From Acidobacteriota bacterium (lineage in GTDB: Bacteria; Acidobacteriota; Thermoanaerobaculia; Multivoradales; J023): a DNA stretch of 64,000 nt. The translations under genes were made by a program, and so were the position numbers. Location: contig JAJCXR010000040.1 in the NCBI GenBank assembly GCA_029263315.1, positions 186,001 through 250,000 on the forward strand, read 5' to 3'. The notes beneath the pieces are model-generated. The model was not told where the DNA came from and did not search any database. It saw only the letters and a program-made list of their open reading frames with translations. Below are positions 52,184 to 61,130 of the stretch, in pieces (position 1 is the stretch's first letter; each line of letters begins with the position of its first letter).

Positions 52184-54601
52184 TCAAGGCGTCAAATACG
52201 AGGTCGACACCGCGGCGTCTTGGATGGCCTCTTCCGACCAAGGGGCGAGATGCAGCTCACCGGCCAAGAAGGGCTCGACCTGATCGCTGTAGTGGGGATC
52301 CACCGGATGCCCCGACTGCCCGCCGGGCAACATCGCGAAGGCATGTTGGGGGGTTTGCCAGTCGACGATCCAGCGCATGGAGGGCCCATAGACGATGTCC
52401 TGACGCCCATCTTGCCATTGCGCACCGAAGGCAGCGATGGAGGTGGCCGAGCCGGCTACCTCGTAGGGCCCCCGGCGGTACCAACGTCCCAGCACCGGCA
52501 CCGCATCGAGGCGATGGCGCAAGGTCAAACGATGCAACCATCCGAAAGACCACCTTTCCACCTCGTCGCCCCAGCGCTCGCTCCCCTCACGCCAAGCATC
52601 CCGCAACGCCGACCCCACGATATCGGCTCGCACTTCGACAGCGTCCGTCGTCAAGTCGTCAAACCACCGCTCGGCCATCTGCCCTCGCAACAGACGCAGC
52701 AGCCTGTCCTTGTTGGCGAAGGCTCGCACCCCAGAGACCTCCGCCTCATCCATCAGCAGGCCGCGGAGTAGGTTGCGCTCCACCAAAGCATAGAGGGCCG
52801 CCGGCCCCCGCAGCTCCATGGCGCCGTCCCACTGTCGTAGCGCCTCATAGGCCTTGGCCGCGTCGCCCCTCAAAGGCTCGGCGTCCACTGCCAAGGCGGC
52901 TACGATGTCGCGGGCATAAAGCGAGGTGACATCGAGCTGTAGGTCGGCGAATTCCTGACGCTGCCAGGTCGTTGCCTCGAGAAGACGCTGACCAATGCGA
53001 TCGGCACGATGGGTGGTGAAGAAGTCCGCTGCCAGCGGCAAACCATAATCCGAGGGCCGAATGTCGTGGTTGGCGGTGACCAACATGTCCCCGGCTGTCC
53101 CATCGGCCGGCAAGATCAACGTCGGATTGCTCCCCCGAGGGCGCAGACCGTCCCAACCGTAGGACAGATCCCAGGCAGGGGCCGGCAAGCGTCCCAAATC
53201 CTGACGCGGCGCCACCGCCTCCTCCGCCGAGCCCTGCCCCTCACCTCGCCGCTGGGGGATCCGCCCCAACACCGTGTAGAGAAGCTCACCGTTGTCGAAG
53301 GTGGCCACCAGATTCTGGGCCGGGCAGGTATAGGGCTCGATGGCCGTCAGCGCTTCCGTTGCGGTTTCAGCGCCCGCCAAGGCGACCAGGGCCGCCACGG
53401 GATCGCCACCGTACTGGGCCGTCCAGGCAAGGCTACGCGGCGGTAGACCGCGCAGCGCATCGACCGGCAAAAGGGGACCGATGTCGGTTCTGTAGGTGGT
53501 GATCGTCCGCGACTCGCCACCACGGATGCGGATCAACTCTTCCTGTACTTGCAACGGTTTCCAGGCGTCGCCACGACGATAGCGTTGCCCCGCCGCGTCG
53601 AGCTCTTCGAAGAAGAGATCGTGGTCGTCGAGCATGGTGTTGGTGAAAGCCCAAGCAATGTGGGGACCTCGGCCGATGATCACCCCTGGGGTTCCGGGGA
53701 GGGTCATGCCCGCCGCCTCATACTCGGGGGAACGCACCATCGCTTGGTACCAAACACTGGGCAAGAACAAACCGAGGTGTGGATCATTGGCCAAGAGGGG
53801 TTTACCGGAGGCGGTGCGAAGACCACTCAAGGCCCAGTTGTTGCTGCCGGGGGACGGTCGGTCGCCAAGCTCATCCTGTGCCGGACTCTCCTCCAGGGGT
53901 CCGGTTGCCGGTTCGCCAACCTCCGTCGCCAGCTGCGAAATCTGTTCTGGGATATGAAGATCCGGGAGACCTAGCAAATCGCGGGTGCCGGCAGATCCAA
54001 AATGGCGCAACCAGCGGAACCGTTCCTCCTCAGGACGGTCGTTCCAGAAAGACAGATCTCGGGCCATCAACAGAGCAAAACTGAGGCTGTCTACCGGTTG
54101 CCAAGGCTCCGGCTTGATACCCAAGAGCCGTATTGCGGGCGGCAAGTCACCGTTTCGCGACGTCAACCATCCGTTGACACCGGCAGCGTAGGCGTCCAGC
54201 AGCCGGCGGGATCTCGGCGACGCCATCTGCAACATGCGGTCTGCGGTAGCGCCATAGCGCAAAGTACGAAAATAAACATCCGCCTCGTAGCCAGCCTCGC
54301 CCAGAATTTCGGCCAAGTGCCCTCGACCCGCCCGTCGTCCCAACTCCATTTGGGTGAAGCGGTCATTGGCGTGTACCCAGCCCAATGCCGCGGCGGCGTC
54401 TTCTTCCGTCTCGGCGGCGATATGGGGTACTCCCCACCGATCCCAAGTAATCTGTACCGTCGCCGAGAGCCCAGCCAGGGCTTGCTCCCCCTGACGGACC
54501 GGCCGGCCAGAGCCACGCAACCAGAGCCAGACACCTACGGCAACAAGCCCGACCAAAAGACAAAGACCCGTCGCGACTCTCAACAACGTTCGGATATTCA
54601 T
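52184..54601 (-). CDS. Penicillin acylase-family Ntn hydrolase
   Basis: A protein of about 805 residues with an N-terminal membrane or signal helix (LLRVATGLCLLVGLVAVGVWLWL). An alpha-chain region follows: VQITWDRWGVPHIAAETEEDAAAALGWVHANDRFTQMELGRR. A spacer precedes the autocleavage site SPGSNNWALSG, with the nucleophile Ser near residue 252 becoming the N-terminus of the beta chain. LLANDPHLGLFLPSVWYQ and GVIIGRGPHIAWAFTNTMLDDHDLFFE are family blocks. Substrates in this family include penicillins, acyl-homoserine lactones and other amides, so acyl-amide hydrolysis in the periplasm is expected. The start at 54601 fits the signal sequence; its ribosome site is weak. Divergent from the VapBC module. 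Confidence 0.92.
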   Translation of the reverse strand: MNIRTLLRVATGLCLLVGLVAVGVWLWLRGSGRPVRQGEQALAGLSATVQITWDRWGVPHIAAETEEDAAAALGWVHANDRFTQMELGRRAGRGHLAEILGEAGYEADVYFRTLRYGATADRMLQMASPRSRRLLDAYAAGVNGWLTSRNGDLPPAIRLLGIKPEPWQPVDSLSFALLMARDLSFWNDRPEEERFRWLRHFGSAGTRDLLGLPDLHIPEQISQLATEVGEPATGPLEESPAQDELGDRPSPGSNNWALSGLRTASGKPLLANDPHLGLFLPSVWYQAMVRSPEYEAAGMTLPGTPGVIIGRGPHIAWAFTNTMLDDHDLFFEELDAAGQRYRRGDAWKPLQVQEELIRIRGGESRTITTYRTDIGPLLPVDALRGLPPRSLAWTAQYGGDPVAALVALAGAETATEALTAIEPYTCPAQNLVATFDNGELLYTVLGRIPQRRGEGQGSAEEAVAPRQDLGRLPAPAWDLSYGWDGLRPRGSNPTLILPADGTAGDMLVTANHDIRPSDYGLPLAADFFTTHRADRIGQRLLEATTWQRQEFADLQLDVTSLYARDIVAALAVDAEPLRGDAAKAYEALRQWDGAMELRGPAALYALVERNLLRGLLMDEAEVSGVRAFANKDRLLRLLRGQMAERWFDDLTTDAVEVRADIVGSALRDAWREGSERWGDEVERWSFGWLHRLTLRHRLDAVPVLGRWYRRGPYEVAGSATSIAAFGAQWQDGRQDIVYGPSMRWIVDWQTPQHAFAMLPGGQSGHPVDPHYSDQVEPFLAGELHLAPWSEEAIQDAAVSTSYLTP

Positions 54602-54764
54602 AGCCTGGAAGTCTATCGTCAAAGGCCTCAGAGAGGCTTTGTGAGACTGGCCAAGTCTTGACAGAATCCTGCAACTTGACCACAATGACCACAACAAACT
54701 GACTATCGACCGCAGAAGGTATCCAATGCCAGTCAAAGGTAAAGAACCACAGGGAGGATCGACC

Positions 54765-55118
54765 ATGGGCAGAGTAGGTGTTGACAATCCCCTGGAAACC
54801 TTGAGCCTGCCGCGCAGCGTTGGCTCGAGGGAGTTAAAAACACGTTTGGGTAGCTACCTGCGCTTGGTGCGCGAGGGTGCGTCCTTCGTGGTCACCGACC
54901 GCGGCCGCCCAGTGGCCGAGCTGCGGCCCTTGCCCATGGACGAGCACGCCCTCGGGGACAAGCTCTATGAGCTGGCGGCCGCCGGGGTCATCGGGCAAGA
55001 AATCTCCGAACGGCAACCCCTCCAGCCCTTCGAGCCCATCCCACTAAAAATTAGTGGCTCGACCGAAGACACCAGCCTCGCCACGGCCGTTTCCGAAGGT
55101 CGGGAGGATCGGTTCTGA
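54765..55118 (+). CDS. Phd/YefM-type antitoxin
   Basis: A 117-residue antitoxin. The Phd fold begins SVGSRELKTRLGSYLRLVREGASFVVTDRGRPVAELRPL, the canonical dimerisation and DNA-binding half. The C-terminus (LATAVSEGREDRF) is the toxin-binding tail. Such proteins neutralise the PIN RNase encoded next and repress the operon. ATG 54765 was chosen over 54726 because GGGAGG lies seven bases upstream. Its stop overlaps the start of the toxin gene. Confidence 0.88.
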   Translation: MGRVGVDNPLETLSLPRSVGSRELKTRLGSYLRLVREGASFVVTDRGRPVAELRPLPMDEHALGDKLYELAAAGVIGQEISERQPLQPFEPIPLKISGSTEDTSLATAVSEGREDRF

Positions 55119-55558
55119 TCCACTTCTTCGATGCCAGCGCACTGGTCAAGAGGTACGTCGTCGAGTCGGGCAGTGATCAGGTGCGGCGTTGGTTGCGACG
55201 TCGTCTCTGTGCCGCCTCCCGCCTCTCCGAGGTGGAAGTCATCTCGGCCTTGGAACGACGCTGCCGGGAGGGGGCGTTCTCACCGGCCGAGAAAGACCGC
55301 GCCATCTCCGCGCTGCGCCGCGACCTCGACCATCTGATCGTCGTCGAGCTCACCGCCCCAGTGGTGGACTTGGCGGCCGGCCTGCTGGCCCGTCACTCCC
55401 TGAGGGCCGGCGACGCCGTCCAGCTGGCCTGCGGCCTGGAGCTCAAGCAACGCCTGAGTTATGCGGTGGGATTTGTTGGCTTCGATGATCGCCTGACGGT
55501 GGCGGCTCGCCTGGAGGGGCTGGATATCCCGGACGCCGAAAACCCTCAGCGCCAGTAG
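55115..55558 (+). CDS. vapC: VapC-type PIN-domain toxin with probable CTG start
   Basis: A 147-residue PIN RNase. Reading from CTG at 55115 gives M-I-H-F-F-D6-A-S-A-L-V-K, the standard VapC N-terminus with the first metal Asp. The second acidic site is in SRLSEVEVISALERR, the third is RAGDAVQLA and the fourth is GFDDRL, so the active site is complete. GGGAGG ends seven bases upstream of the CTG, and CTGA overlaps the antitoxin TGA, the usual coupling. The next in-frame candidate, a GTG at 55181 or nearby, would delete the essential Asp. The 3' end overlaps the convergent M50 gene by 13 bases. Confidence 0.85.
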   Translation: MIHFFDASALVKRYVVESGSDQVRRWLRRRLCAASRLSEVEVISALERRCREGAFSPAEKDRAISALRRDLDHLIVVELTAPVVDLAAGLLARHSLRAGDAVQLACGLELKQRLSYAVGFVGFDDRLTVAARLEGLDIPDAENPQRQ

Positions 55559-56247
55559 ATGCGCAAGCCGAAGAGCAACACGGCGACCGACAACCCGCCA
55601 CATAGGGCTCCCCAAAACCAATAGGGCAACCAAAGGGCCTGTGCGATCTGGCCGACGTCGGAGGGCATCATGCCCATCGCGGTGGCGGCCACCGGGGTGA
55701 ACAGATAATCCCCACGGGAAAAAACGCTGAGTGCCAGCTGCACACCGAAAAACACCACCACCAGCTGGGCCAATTGCTCGCTGCCCTTGCCGGCGATCCA
55801 AGCACAAATCACCAGCAAAGACATGACGAAGAGGGCGGCGAAGAGATTTCGCACCACCCAGACCAGGGTGATGGCCAAAACGACAGCCGCGATCGCCAGG
55901 CTGTATCGTGCATGGCGCACATTTTTCCCCGCCGCAAAGGCCACGGCGGCGACCACCGCGGGCCCCACCAGGCCTCCGGCCGCCACCAAAGCAAGTCGGA
56001 AGCGTCCGATTTGCCCGCTCCAGTGAGCCACGCCAGAGCCGTCCGGCCACATTTCGAAACGATCGAAGCTCTGCCCGAGCAACACCGCGGTGAGTCCATG
56101 CCCCATCTCATGGGCCAAGGTCGAAAGCAGCATCAGGGGATAGGCTAGGTAGCGTCCATAGGGCACGGCGTAGAACAGAGCCGTGGCCACCAGGCTTGCC
56201 AAGAGGACGAGGCGGGCTTGCTGTTGGGAGGTGAGGGTCTGTCTCAA
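55546..56247 (-). CDS. M50-family (site-2 protease-like) membrane metallopeptidase
   Basis: A 233-residue protein with about six membrane helices. The zinc motif H46-E-M-G-H50 lies at the end of a membrane helix (YPLMLLSTLAHEMGHGLTAVLLG), as in M50B-type intramembrane peptidases. The second half has FGVQLALSVFSRGDYLF and no clear NPDG motif, so the third ligand is not certain. Substrates are unknown. The ATG overlaps the TGA of the GT39 gene by four bases; it is the last gene of the minus-strand run. Confidence 0.8.
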   Translation of the reverse strand: MRQTLTSQQQARLVLLASLVATALFYAVPYGRYLAYPLMLLSTLAHEMGHGLTAVLLGQSFDRFEMWPDGSGVAHWSGQIGRFRLALVAAGGLVGPAVVAAVAFAAGKNVRHARYSLAIAAVVLAITLVWVVRNLFAALFVMSLLVICAWIAGKGSEQLAQLVVVFFGVQLALSVFSRGDYLFTPVAATAMGMMPSDVGQIAQALWLPYWFWGALCGGLSVAVLLFGLRIYWR

Positions 56248-57923
56248 GGCATTTCCTCAGGAACGGTTTCAGGGGCGTTGTCGGCGACTGGCGCAGGCGG
56301 TTCGAAGACGGCCAGTGACCGGGCTGCCGCTTCCGGCCAGTCAACCGGCTGCCATCCGGCCTGGATTAAAGCCTGGATGAGGTTTTGATCCACCCACCAC
56401 GACACCGAGACGGCATCGTCGACGCGACGGTAGTTGCGAAGCAAGACAAAGATGCGGCTCGCTTCTTCTTCTACGGCCGAGGCCACCAATTCCTGCGCCT
56501 CCCGTTTCAATTGCTCAGTGTCCTCGAGCAACGCCCGGTCGTCGGACCAGCCGACATGGCCGTCTGTGGAGTTGGGGAATGAGCGAATACCGACCAGATT
56601 TCCCTCCAGACGGACGTAATGCTGCACGATGGGACGCAAAATGCCCGTGGCGACCACCATGTCGTCGGCATTGGCCTGTTTCGCCACCCACTGGCCCTTG
56701 CTGCGATAGAAATCCGACGCCGGCTGAGTTTGCAAAGCCCAGAGCCGAAAACCGGCCCCAATGATCAAGCCACCACCACAGAAGGCGAGGCAAGCGAGGC
56801 GCCACTTCGCATTGGGGGTGTGGCCAAAACCTTGCCTCCAAAGGCGATCTATGCCCATCGCCACCAATACCATCACCACACCCACGGTGTAGAAATCATG
56901 GCGTCCTGGATGGTAAAAAACCTGCCAAACACGGCTCAGTACCCAAGGCACCAAGATAGATACCAACCAAGCCATGGCCAAGAAAAGCGCCGCCCGTGGG
57001 CGCGGCGGCCGCCATAGGGCGAGCATCAACAGCGACACGTTGGCCAATAAGGCCCACCAACGCAGGGGCGCTGGCGTCGGCGGCCGATCCATCTGTCGCA
57101 AGTAGACGAAATAATCGGCCCCGATGAGCTGCATCTCGAGGCTGCGTCCGAGGCGCCCTTCCTCAGGAAAGGCCTGGTAAAGTTTTTCCACCGAATTGGC
57201 GGCCCCACTGCCTTCGAGCTGTGGCAGGGCAACCAGCACATAAGGCAACAACACCAAGCCGGCCAAAGCCGCCGCCAGCAGGCCGCGCCACCGCCCCCGC
57301 CGACTCTTCCCCACCACCAGAATCTGCAGCCCGACGGTGACACCGAGAAAGAAACCCGATACATGCAAACAGCATATGGTCAGGAGAACGGCACCGAAAA
57401 GCCCCCAGGATCGCCAGCTCTCGAGCTCCAGGGCCCGCCACAAGGTAATGAAGAGGGCCACCGTCAAGAACAGCAACGGGGCATAGACCCGCGCTTCCCG
57501 ACTATAGAAGACGTGCAGCGGATGGATGCTGAGCAGGACGGCGGCGATCCACCCCACCCGGCGGCTGGCCAGCCGCCGAGCCAAATCGTAGAGTAGTGGA
57601 ATGGTGGCCGCACCGGCCAGAGCGCTAGGTAGGCGTAGGAGCCAATCGGACTCGCCGACCCAGCGCATCCAAAGCCCCATCAGGCCATAGTAGATGGGCG
57701 GTGTCGGCTCGGGGCTACGCAGCAACGACATGCCGCCGTCCCAAACCTGATGGGCGAACCACCAGGTTGCCGCTTCGTCGACCCAAAGCTCGAACCTTCC
57801 GAGGTGGCTCAGGCGCAGGACCAGCCCGGCGACGGTCAGCAGAGCAAGGCATAGGGCTTCCGGCGAGGCCCCTACGTTGCGCCATCCAGACTCGCGCCAC
57901 GCCGGACCCCTCCGGTCAGCCAT
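56244..57923 (-). CDS. GT39/ArnT-like membrane glycosyltransferase
   Basis: A 559-residue GT-C-fold protein with about ten membrane helices and a C-terminal soluble domain. The first outer loop has FELWVDEAATWW; the D-E pair is the catalytic acid or metal site of GT39 enzymes using polyprenyl-phosphate sugars. PEPTPPIYYGLMGLWMRW and FYSREARVYAPLLFLTVA are family blocks. The acceptor may be protein or lipid A-like; it is not predictable. It starts three bases after the TRAP permease stop and overlaps the M50 gene, so it belongs to the TRAP transcription unit. Confidence 0.85.
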   Translation of the reverse strand: MADRRGPAWRESGWRNVGASPEALCLALLTVAGLVLRLSHLGRFELWVDEAATWWFAHQVWDGGMSLLRSPEPTPPIYYGLMGLWMRWVGESDWLLRLPSALAGAATIPLLYDLARRLASRRVGWIAAVLLSIHPLHVFYSREARVYAPLLFLTVALFITLWRALELESWRSWGLFGAVLLTICCLHVSGFFLGVTVGLQILVVGKSRRGRWRGLLAAALAGLVLLPYVLVALPQLEGSGAANSVEKLYQAFPEEGRLGRSLEMQLIGADYFVYLRQMDRPPTPAPLRWWALLANVSLLMLALWRPPRPRAALFLAMAWLVSILVPWVLSRVWQVFYHPGRHDFYTVGVVMVLVAMGIDRLWRQGFGHTPNAKWRLACLAFCGGGLIIGAGFRLWALQTQPASDFYRSKGQWVAKQANADDMVVATGILRPIVQHYVRLEGNLVGIRSFPNSTDGHVGWSDDRALLEDTEQLKREAQELVASAVEEEASRIFVLLRNYRRVDDAVSVSWWVDQNLIQALIQAGWQPVDWPEAAARSLAVFEPPAPVADNAPETVPEEMP

Positions 57924-57926
57924 GTA

Positions 57927-59825
57927 TCACCGCCCCAAGACGCTGAAGATACCCGTCGTCAGAAAAGGCACATAGGTGATCAACAGCACGCCGATTCCCA
58001 GGATGATCAACATCGGCACCGCCGAGCGATACACCGTGAGCAGGGGTCGCTCAAAACGGTAGGAAGCGAGGAAAAGATTGAGCCCCACCGGCGGAGTCAA
58101 ATAGCCGAGCTCCAGATTGGCGATGAAGATGATGCCCAAATGGATCGGGTCGATGCCGAAAGCCGCTCCCAAGGGCACGATCAGTGGCACCACCACCACC
58201 GTGGCCGAGAAGATGTCCATCAAGCATCCCACCAACAGAAGGAAAATATTGAGCATTAACAGAAAGACCAACGGCGACTGAATGTGATCCTGGACCAGCG
58301 CTAACAACTGCGAGGGGACTTGAGCGTCCACCAGATAACTGGTCAAGCCCATGGCGACGCTGAGGATGATCAGCACCCCACCCACCAAGACGACACATTG
58401 CCGAATCACCCGCGGTAGGTCCCGACGCATCGACAGGTCGCGGTTGATGAAACATTGGATCACCAGCGCATAGAGGGCCCCCAAGGCCGAGGCCTCGACC
58501 ACCGTGGCATAGCTGCTGAAAATCGCCACCAGCAGAAAAACCGGCAGAAAGAGCTCCCACTTGGCCCGCCAGATGGCCCGTCCCGCAGACCCCAAGACGA
58601 ACTTGGTGCGACGGGCCCCGCTGCGCAGACCCTCACGCACACCCCAGGCCGCCACCAGGGCCACCAGCAGGATGCCCGGAACGAGACCTCCTAAGAACAG
58701 ATCGGTGATCGGGACCCCCGCCACAATGCCGTAGAGAATCAACGGCAGGGCCGGCGGCAGCAGCAGCCCTAGGGATCCCGAGGCGGTGAGCAATCCGAGG
58801 GAGAAATTCTCGCGGTAGCCCTCCGCCTGCAAGGCCTGGAAGAGCAGCCCCCCCAGGGCCAGGATGGTGACCCCGGAGCCGCCGGTGAAAATGGTGAAAA
58901 AGGCGCACACCACCGCCGCCGCCACCGCCGTGCCGCCGGGAATCCAGCCGAAGAGAGCTCGAAACACCGCCACCAGCCGCTCCGAGCTCTTGCCTTCGGC
59001 CAACAGGAAGCCGGTCAGGGTGAACATAGGAATGGCCGGCAAGGTGGGCGAAACCGCCAAGCGATAGGTCTCCACCGGCACCGCCGAGATGGGCACGAAG
59101 TCATGGATGAAAAGCAATACCGCCGCCCCACCGAGCACGGCGTAGATCGGCGTACCGAGGAGCATCGCAGCCCCCAGAAGCAACAGCCAAGGGGTGACGG
59201 ACCCGATAACCACCAGATCCGGATCCGCCTCCGACAACATGGCCAGGTGGCCGATCCAGGCGCCCAGCAACAGGCCGGCCGTCGCACAGGCCCAACCCAA
59301 CCAGCGGCGGCCACCGGTGCCCACCCCCGCTTGCCAGATGAGGCGCAAGGCAATGAGACCAAAGGCGATGGGCAGGACGAGCAAAGCGACCCACACCGGT
59401 AATCCGAGAGCCACTTGGTCGCCAAACTCACGTTCCACTTGCAGGAACTCATAGCTGGCACGGAAGAGTAGCGCCGTGACACCGGCGCCTACTGTCAACG
59501 CAAAGATCTTGCTCAAGTCCCGCCACAACCCGGCGGGCAGGAAGGTCGGCGTGGCAAGGGCCAACAGCTTGTCCTCGCTGGCCGCCAAGGCGGCGCCGAG
59601 AAAGGCGACCCAGAGGGTCAGGTGCTGCACCAAGGGCATCGAGCCCGGAACGCTGCTGCCCAGCGCCCTGGCCACCATCTCGGCCGACAGCAACAGCACC
59701 ATGGCGACCAACGCCAAGCTGGCGAGGCCACCTTCCAAGGCGTCGAATCGAGAACGCAACGAGGCCCAAACGGAAGGGCTCGTCGCCGCTTTGGGATCAC
59801 TTGTGGGCAAGACTGTTGGGCTCAA
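57927..59825 (-). CDS. TRAP transporter fused permease (DctQ-DctM)
   Basis: A 632-residue protein. Residues about 25-170 form the four-helix small DctQ subunit (LALVAMVLLLSAEMVARALG, HLTLWVAFLGAALAASEDK). From about 205 on is the DctM large subunit with about 12 helices and family blocks GGSGVTILALGGLLFQAL, TASGSLGLLLPPALPLILYG and LELGYLTPPVGLNLFLAS. Both subunits are joined in one chain, as in many TRAP systems. It imports a carboxylate-type solute with Na+. The start is TTG 59825 with GGAG seven bases upstream. Preceded by dctP and a 16-base tandem repeat. Confidence 0.93.
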   Translation of the reverse strand: MSPTVLPTSDPKAATSPSVWASLRSRFDALEGGLASLALVAMVLLLSAEMVARALGSSVPGSMPLVQHLTLWVAFLGAALAASEDKLLALATPTFLPAGLWRDLSKIFALTVGAGVTALLFRASYEFLQVEREFGDQVALGLPVWVALLVLPIAFGLIALRLIWQAGVGTGGRRWLGWACATAGLLLGAWIGHLAMLSEADPDLVVIGSVTPWLLLLGAAMLLGTPIYAVLGGAAVLLFIHDFVPISAVPVETYRLAVSPTLPAIPMFTLTGFLLAEGKSSERLVAVFRALFGWIPGGTAVAAAVVCAFFTIFTGGSGVTILALGGLLFQALQAEGYRENFSLGLLTASGSLGLLLPPALPLILYGIVAGVPITDLFLGGLVPGILLVALVAAWGVREGLRSGARRTKFVLGSAGRAIWRAKWELFLPVFLLVAIFSSYATVVEASALGALYALVIQCFINRDLSMRRDLPRVIRQCVVLVGGVLIILSVAMGLTSYLVDAQVPSQLLALVQDHIQSPLVFLLMLNIFLLLVGCLMDIFSATVVVVPLIVPLGAAFGIDPIHLGIIFIANLELGYLTPPVGLNLFLASYRFERPLLTVYRSAVPMLIILGIGVLLITYVPFLTTGIFSVLGR

Positions 59826-59899
59826 TCTAGGGCTCCGTTCTCGCCGCTCGGGGCTCGATATCCGTCCGTGTTGGGACCTTACTGTATTCCATGAGCTGT

Positions 59900-60001
59900 G
59901 ACCTATTGCGCCTTAGGGAGGACCCTACTGCGCCGGAGACCTACTGAACCGGATATATACTGCGCCAGAGACCAATTGCGCCAAAGACCTACTGCGCCGC
60001 A
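59900..60001. repeat. 16-bp tandem repeat, six units, between dctP and dctQM
   Basis: Six imperfect units of GACCTACTGCGCCRGA with 16-base period lie at 59900-59915, 59921-59937, 59938-59953, 59954-59969, 59970-59985 and 59986-60001. On the minus strand each reads GGCGCAGTAGGTC-like. The last unit (59986-60001) lies across the dctP stop codon (AAQ-stop), so the array looks like serial duplication of the 3' end of dctP. It fills the spacer before the DctQM ribosome site. Confidence 0.85.
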
Positions 60002-61014
60002 GAACGGGCGCGAAAGGCGTCCCGCTCCTTGCGAACGCGGTCGAGCAAGTCCTTGGCGGTCATCCGCTGGCGCTGAAAATTGATGAAAGTCTCCGCTTCC
60101 TTACGCCAGGCGGCGGCCACATCTTCCGGCACCTCGACGACGGTCAAACCTCGCTCGCTCATCTCCTTCACCGCCCGTGCATCCTGCTGCGGAATCTGCT
60201 CCCACAGCTCCTTCTCCGCCTTGCGGGCGCTCGCCTTGATGGCCTTCTGGGCTTCCGGCGACAGACGCTTCCAGGCCCGCTCACTCATCACCGTGGCACC
60301 GACCAGCGGCGCCAAACCGAGTCCTTGCATGTAAGGCGTCTGACGAAACCACTGCAACGACAGGGCGGCCAACGGAGTGGTCGGCAGGGCCTGGATCATC
60401 CCCGTTTGCAGGCCGGTCAAGATGTCCGTCGCCGCCAGCGGTACCGGTTGGAAACCGTTCTGGCGCCACAGCTGCACCGCCGAGTCGTCTCCGGCCCAAA
60501 CGAAAAGCTTCTGTTTGCGCAGATCTTCGACGCCGCTGATCGGCTCCTTCGAAAAGAAATGCACCCAGCCCCCTTGCCCCCAATTGAGCAGGATATAGCC
60601 CTTGTCCGCCAAGCGCTTTTCGAACTCGGGACGCAGGGTTTCCAAGACATGGAAGAGCTCGCCGTACGAGTCGAAGAGCATGGGGATCTCGAACACCGAG
60701 AAGCCGTCGTCGATGACCGTCAAACCCGTCACCGTCAGGGCGGCGGCGTGGATCTGTCCGATGCGCATCTTGCGCACCACATCCGGCTCGTCACCGGCGA
60801 TGCCACCGGCATAGACCCGCAACGAGACTTCGCCGTCGGTGTCTTCCTGCCAGGAGGCACCCATGTCTTTGAGGATCTGATCCCAGACCGAACCGTCGGG
60901 AACCAGGGTAGCCATCTTGATGACTGTTGCTGCCTGGGCCAGGCTGCCATGCAGCAGACCGAAGCACAGGAGTACCAGAACGAATTTTTGCAATCGAGAG
61001 AAGTTAAACCTCAT
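59989..61014 (-). CDS. dctP: TRAP transporter substrate-binding protein (DctP/TAXI type)
   Basis: A 341-residue periplasmic solute-binding protein. The signal peptide (FVLVLLCFGLLHGSLAQA) is cut before ATVIKMATLVPDGSVWDQILKDM. Family blocks: YAGGIAGDEPDVVRKMRIGQIHAAALT, FEIPMLFDSYGELFHV, GYILLNWGQGGWVHFFSKEPI, DLRKQKLFVWAGD and LQTGMIQALPTTPLAALSLQW. The Arg that binds a substrate carboxylate is usually in the RKQK to A-D region; here RKQKLFVWAGD suggests a variant site. ATG 61014 has AGAGGA five bases upstream. It is encoded between TatT and DctQM. Confidence 0.92.
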   Translation of the reverse strand: MRFNFSRLQKFVLVLLCFGLLHGSLAQAATVIKMATLVPDGSVWDQILKDMGASWQEDTDGEVSLRVYAGGIAGDEPDVVRKMRIGQIHAAALTVTGLTVIDDGFSVFEIPMLFDSYGELFHVLETLRPEFEKRLADKGYILLNWGQGGWVHFFSKEPISGVEDLRKQKLFVWAGDDSAVQLWRQNGFQPVPLAATDILTGLQTGMIQALPTTPLAALSLQWFRQTPYMQGLGLAPLVGATVMSERAWKRLSPEAQKAIKASARKAEKELWEQIPQQDARAVKEMSERGLTVVEVPEDVAAAWRKEAETFINFQRQRMTAKDLLDRVRKERDAFRARSAAQ

Positions 61015-61130
61015 AGGATCCTCTTCAGAGTGAAATCGAGGTTGAATGCGAGTCTATCGTCTAAAAACCTTCGCCGGAGAAACGTCGCCCAAGAACCCCA
61101 GCCGGGGCATCGGCAGCGATCCCCTGGTGA

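Noticed and set aside
59900..60001. Six-unit repeat as a CRISPR or integron-like array
   Set aside because: Units are contiguous, imperfect and derived from the dctP end; there are no spacers, no integrase and no attachment-site symmetry.
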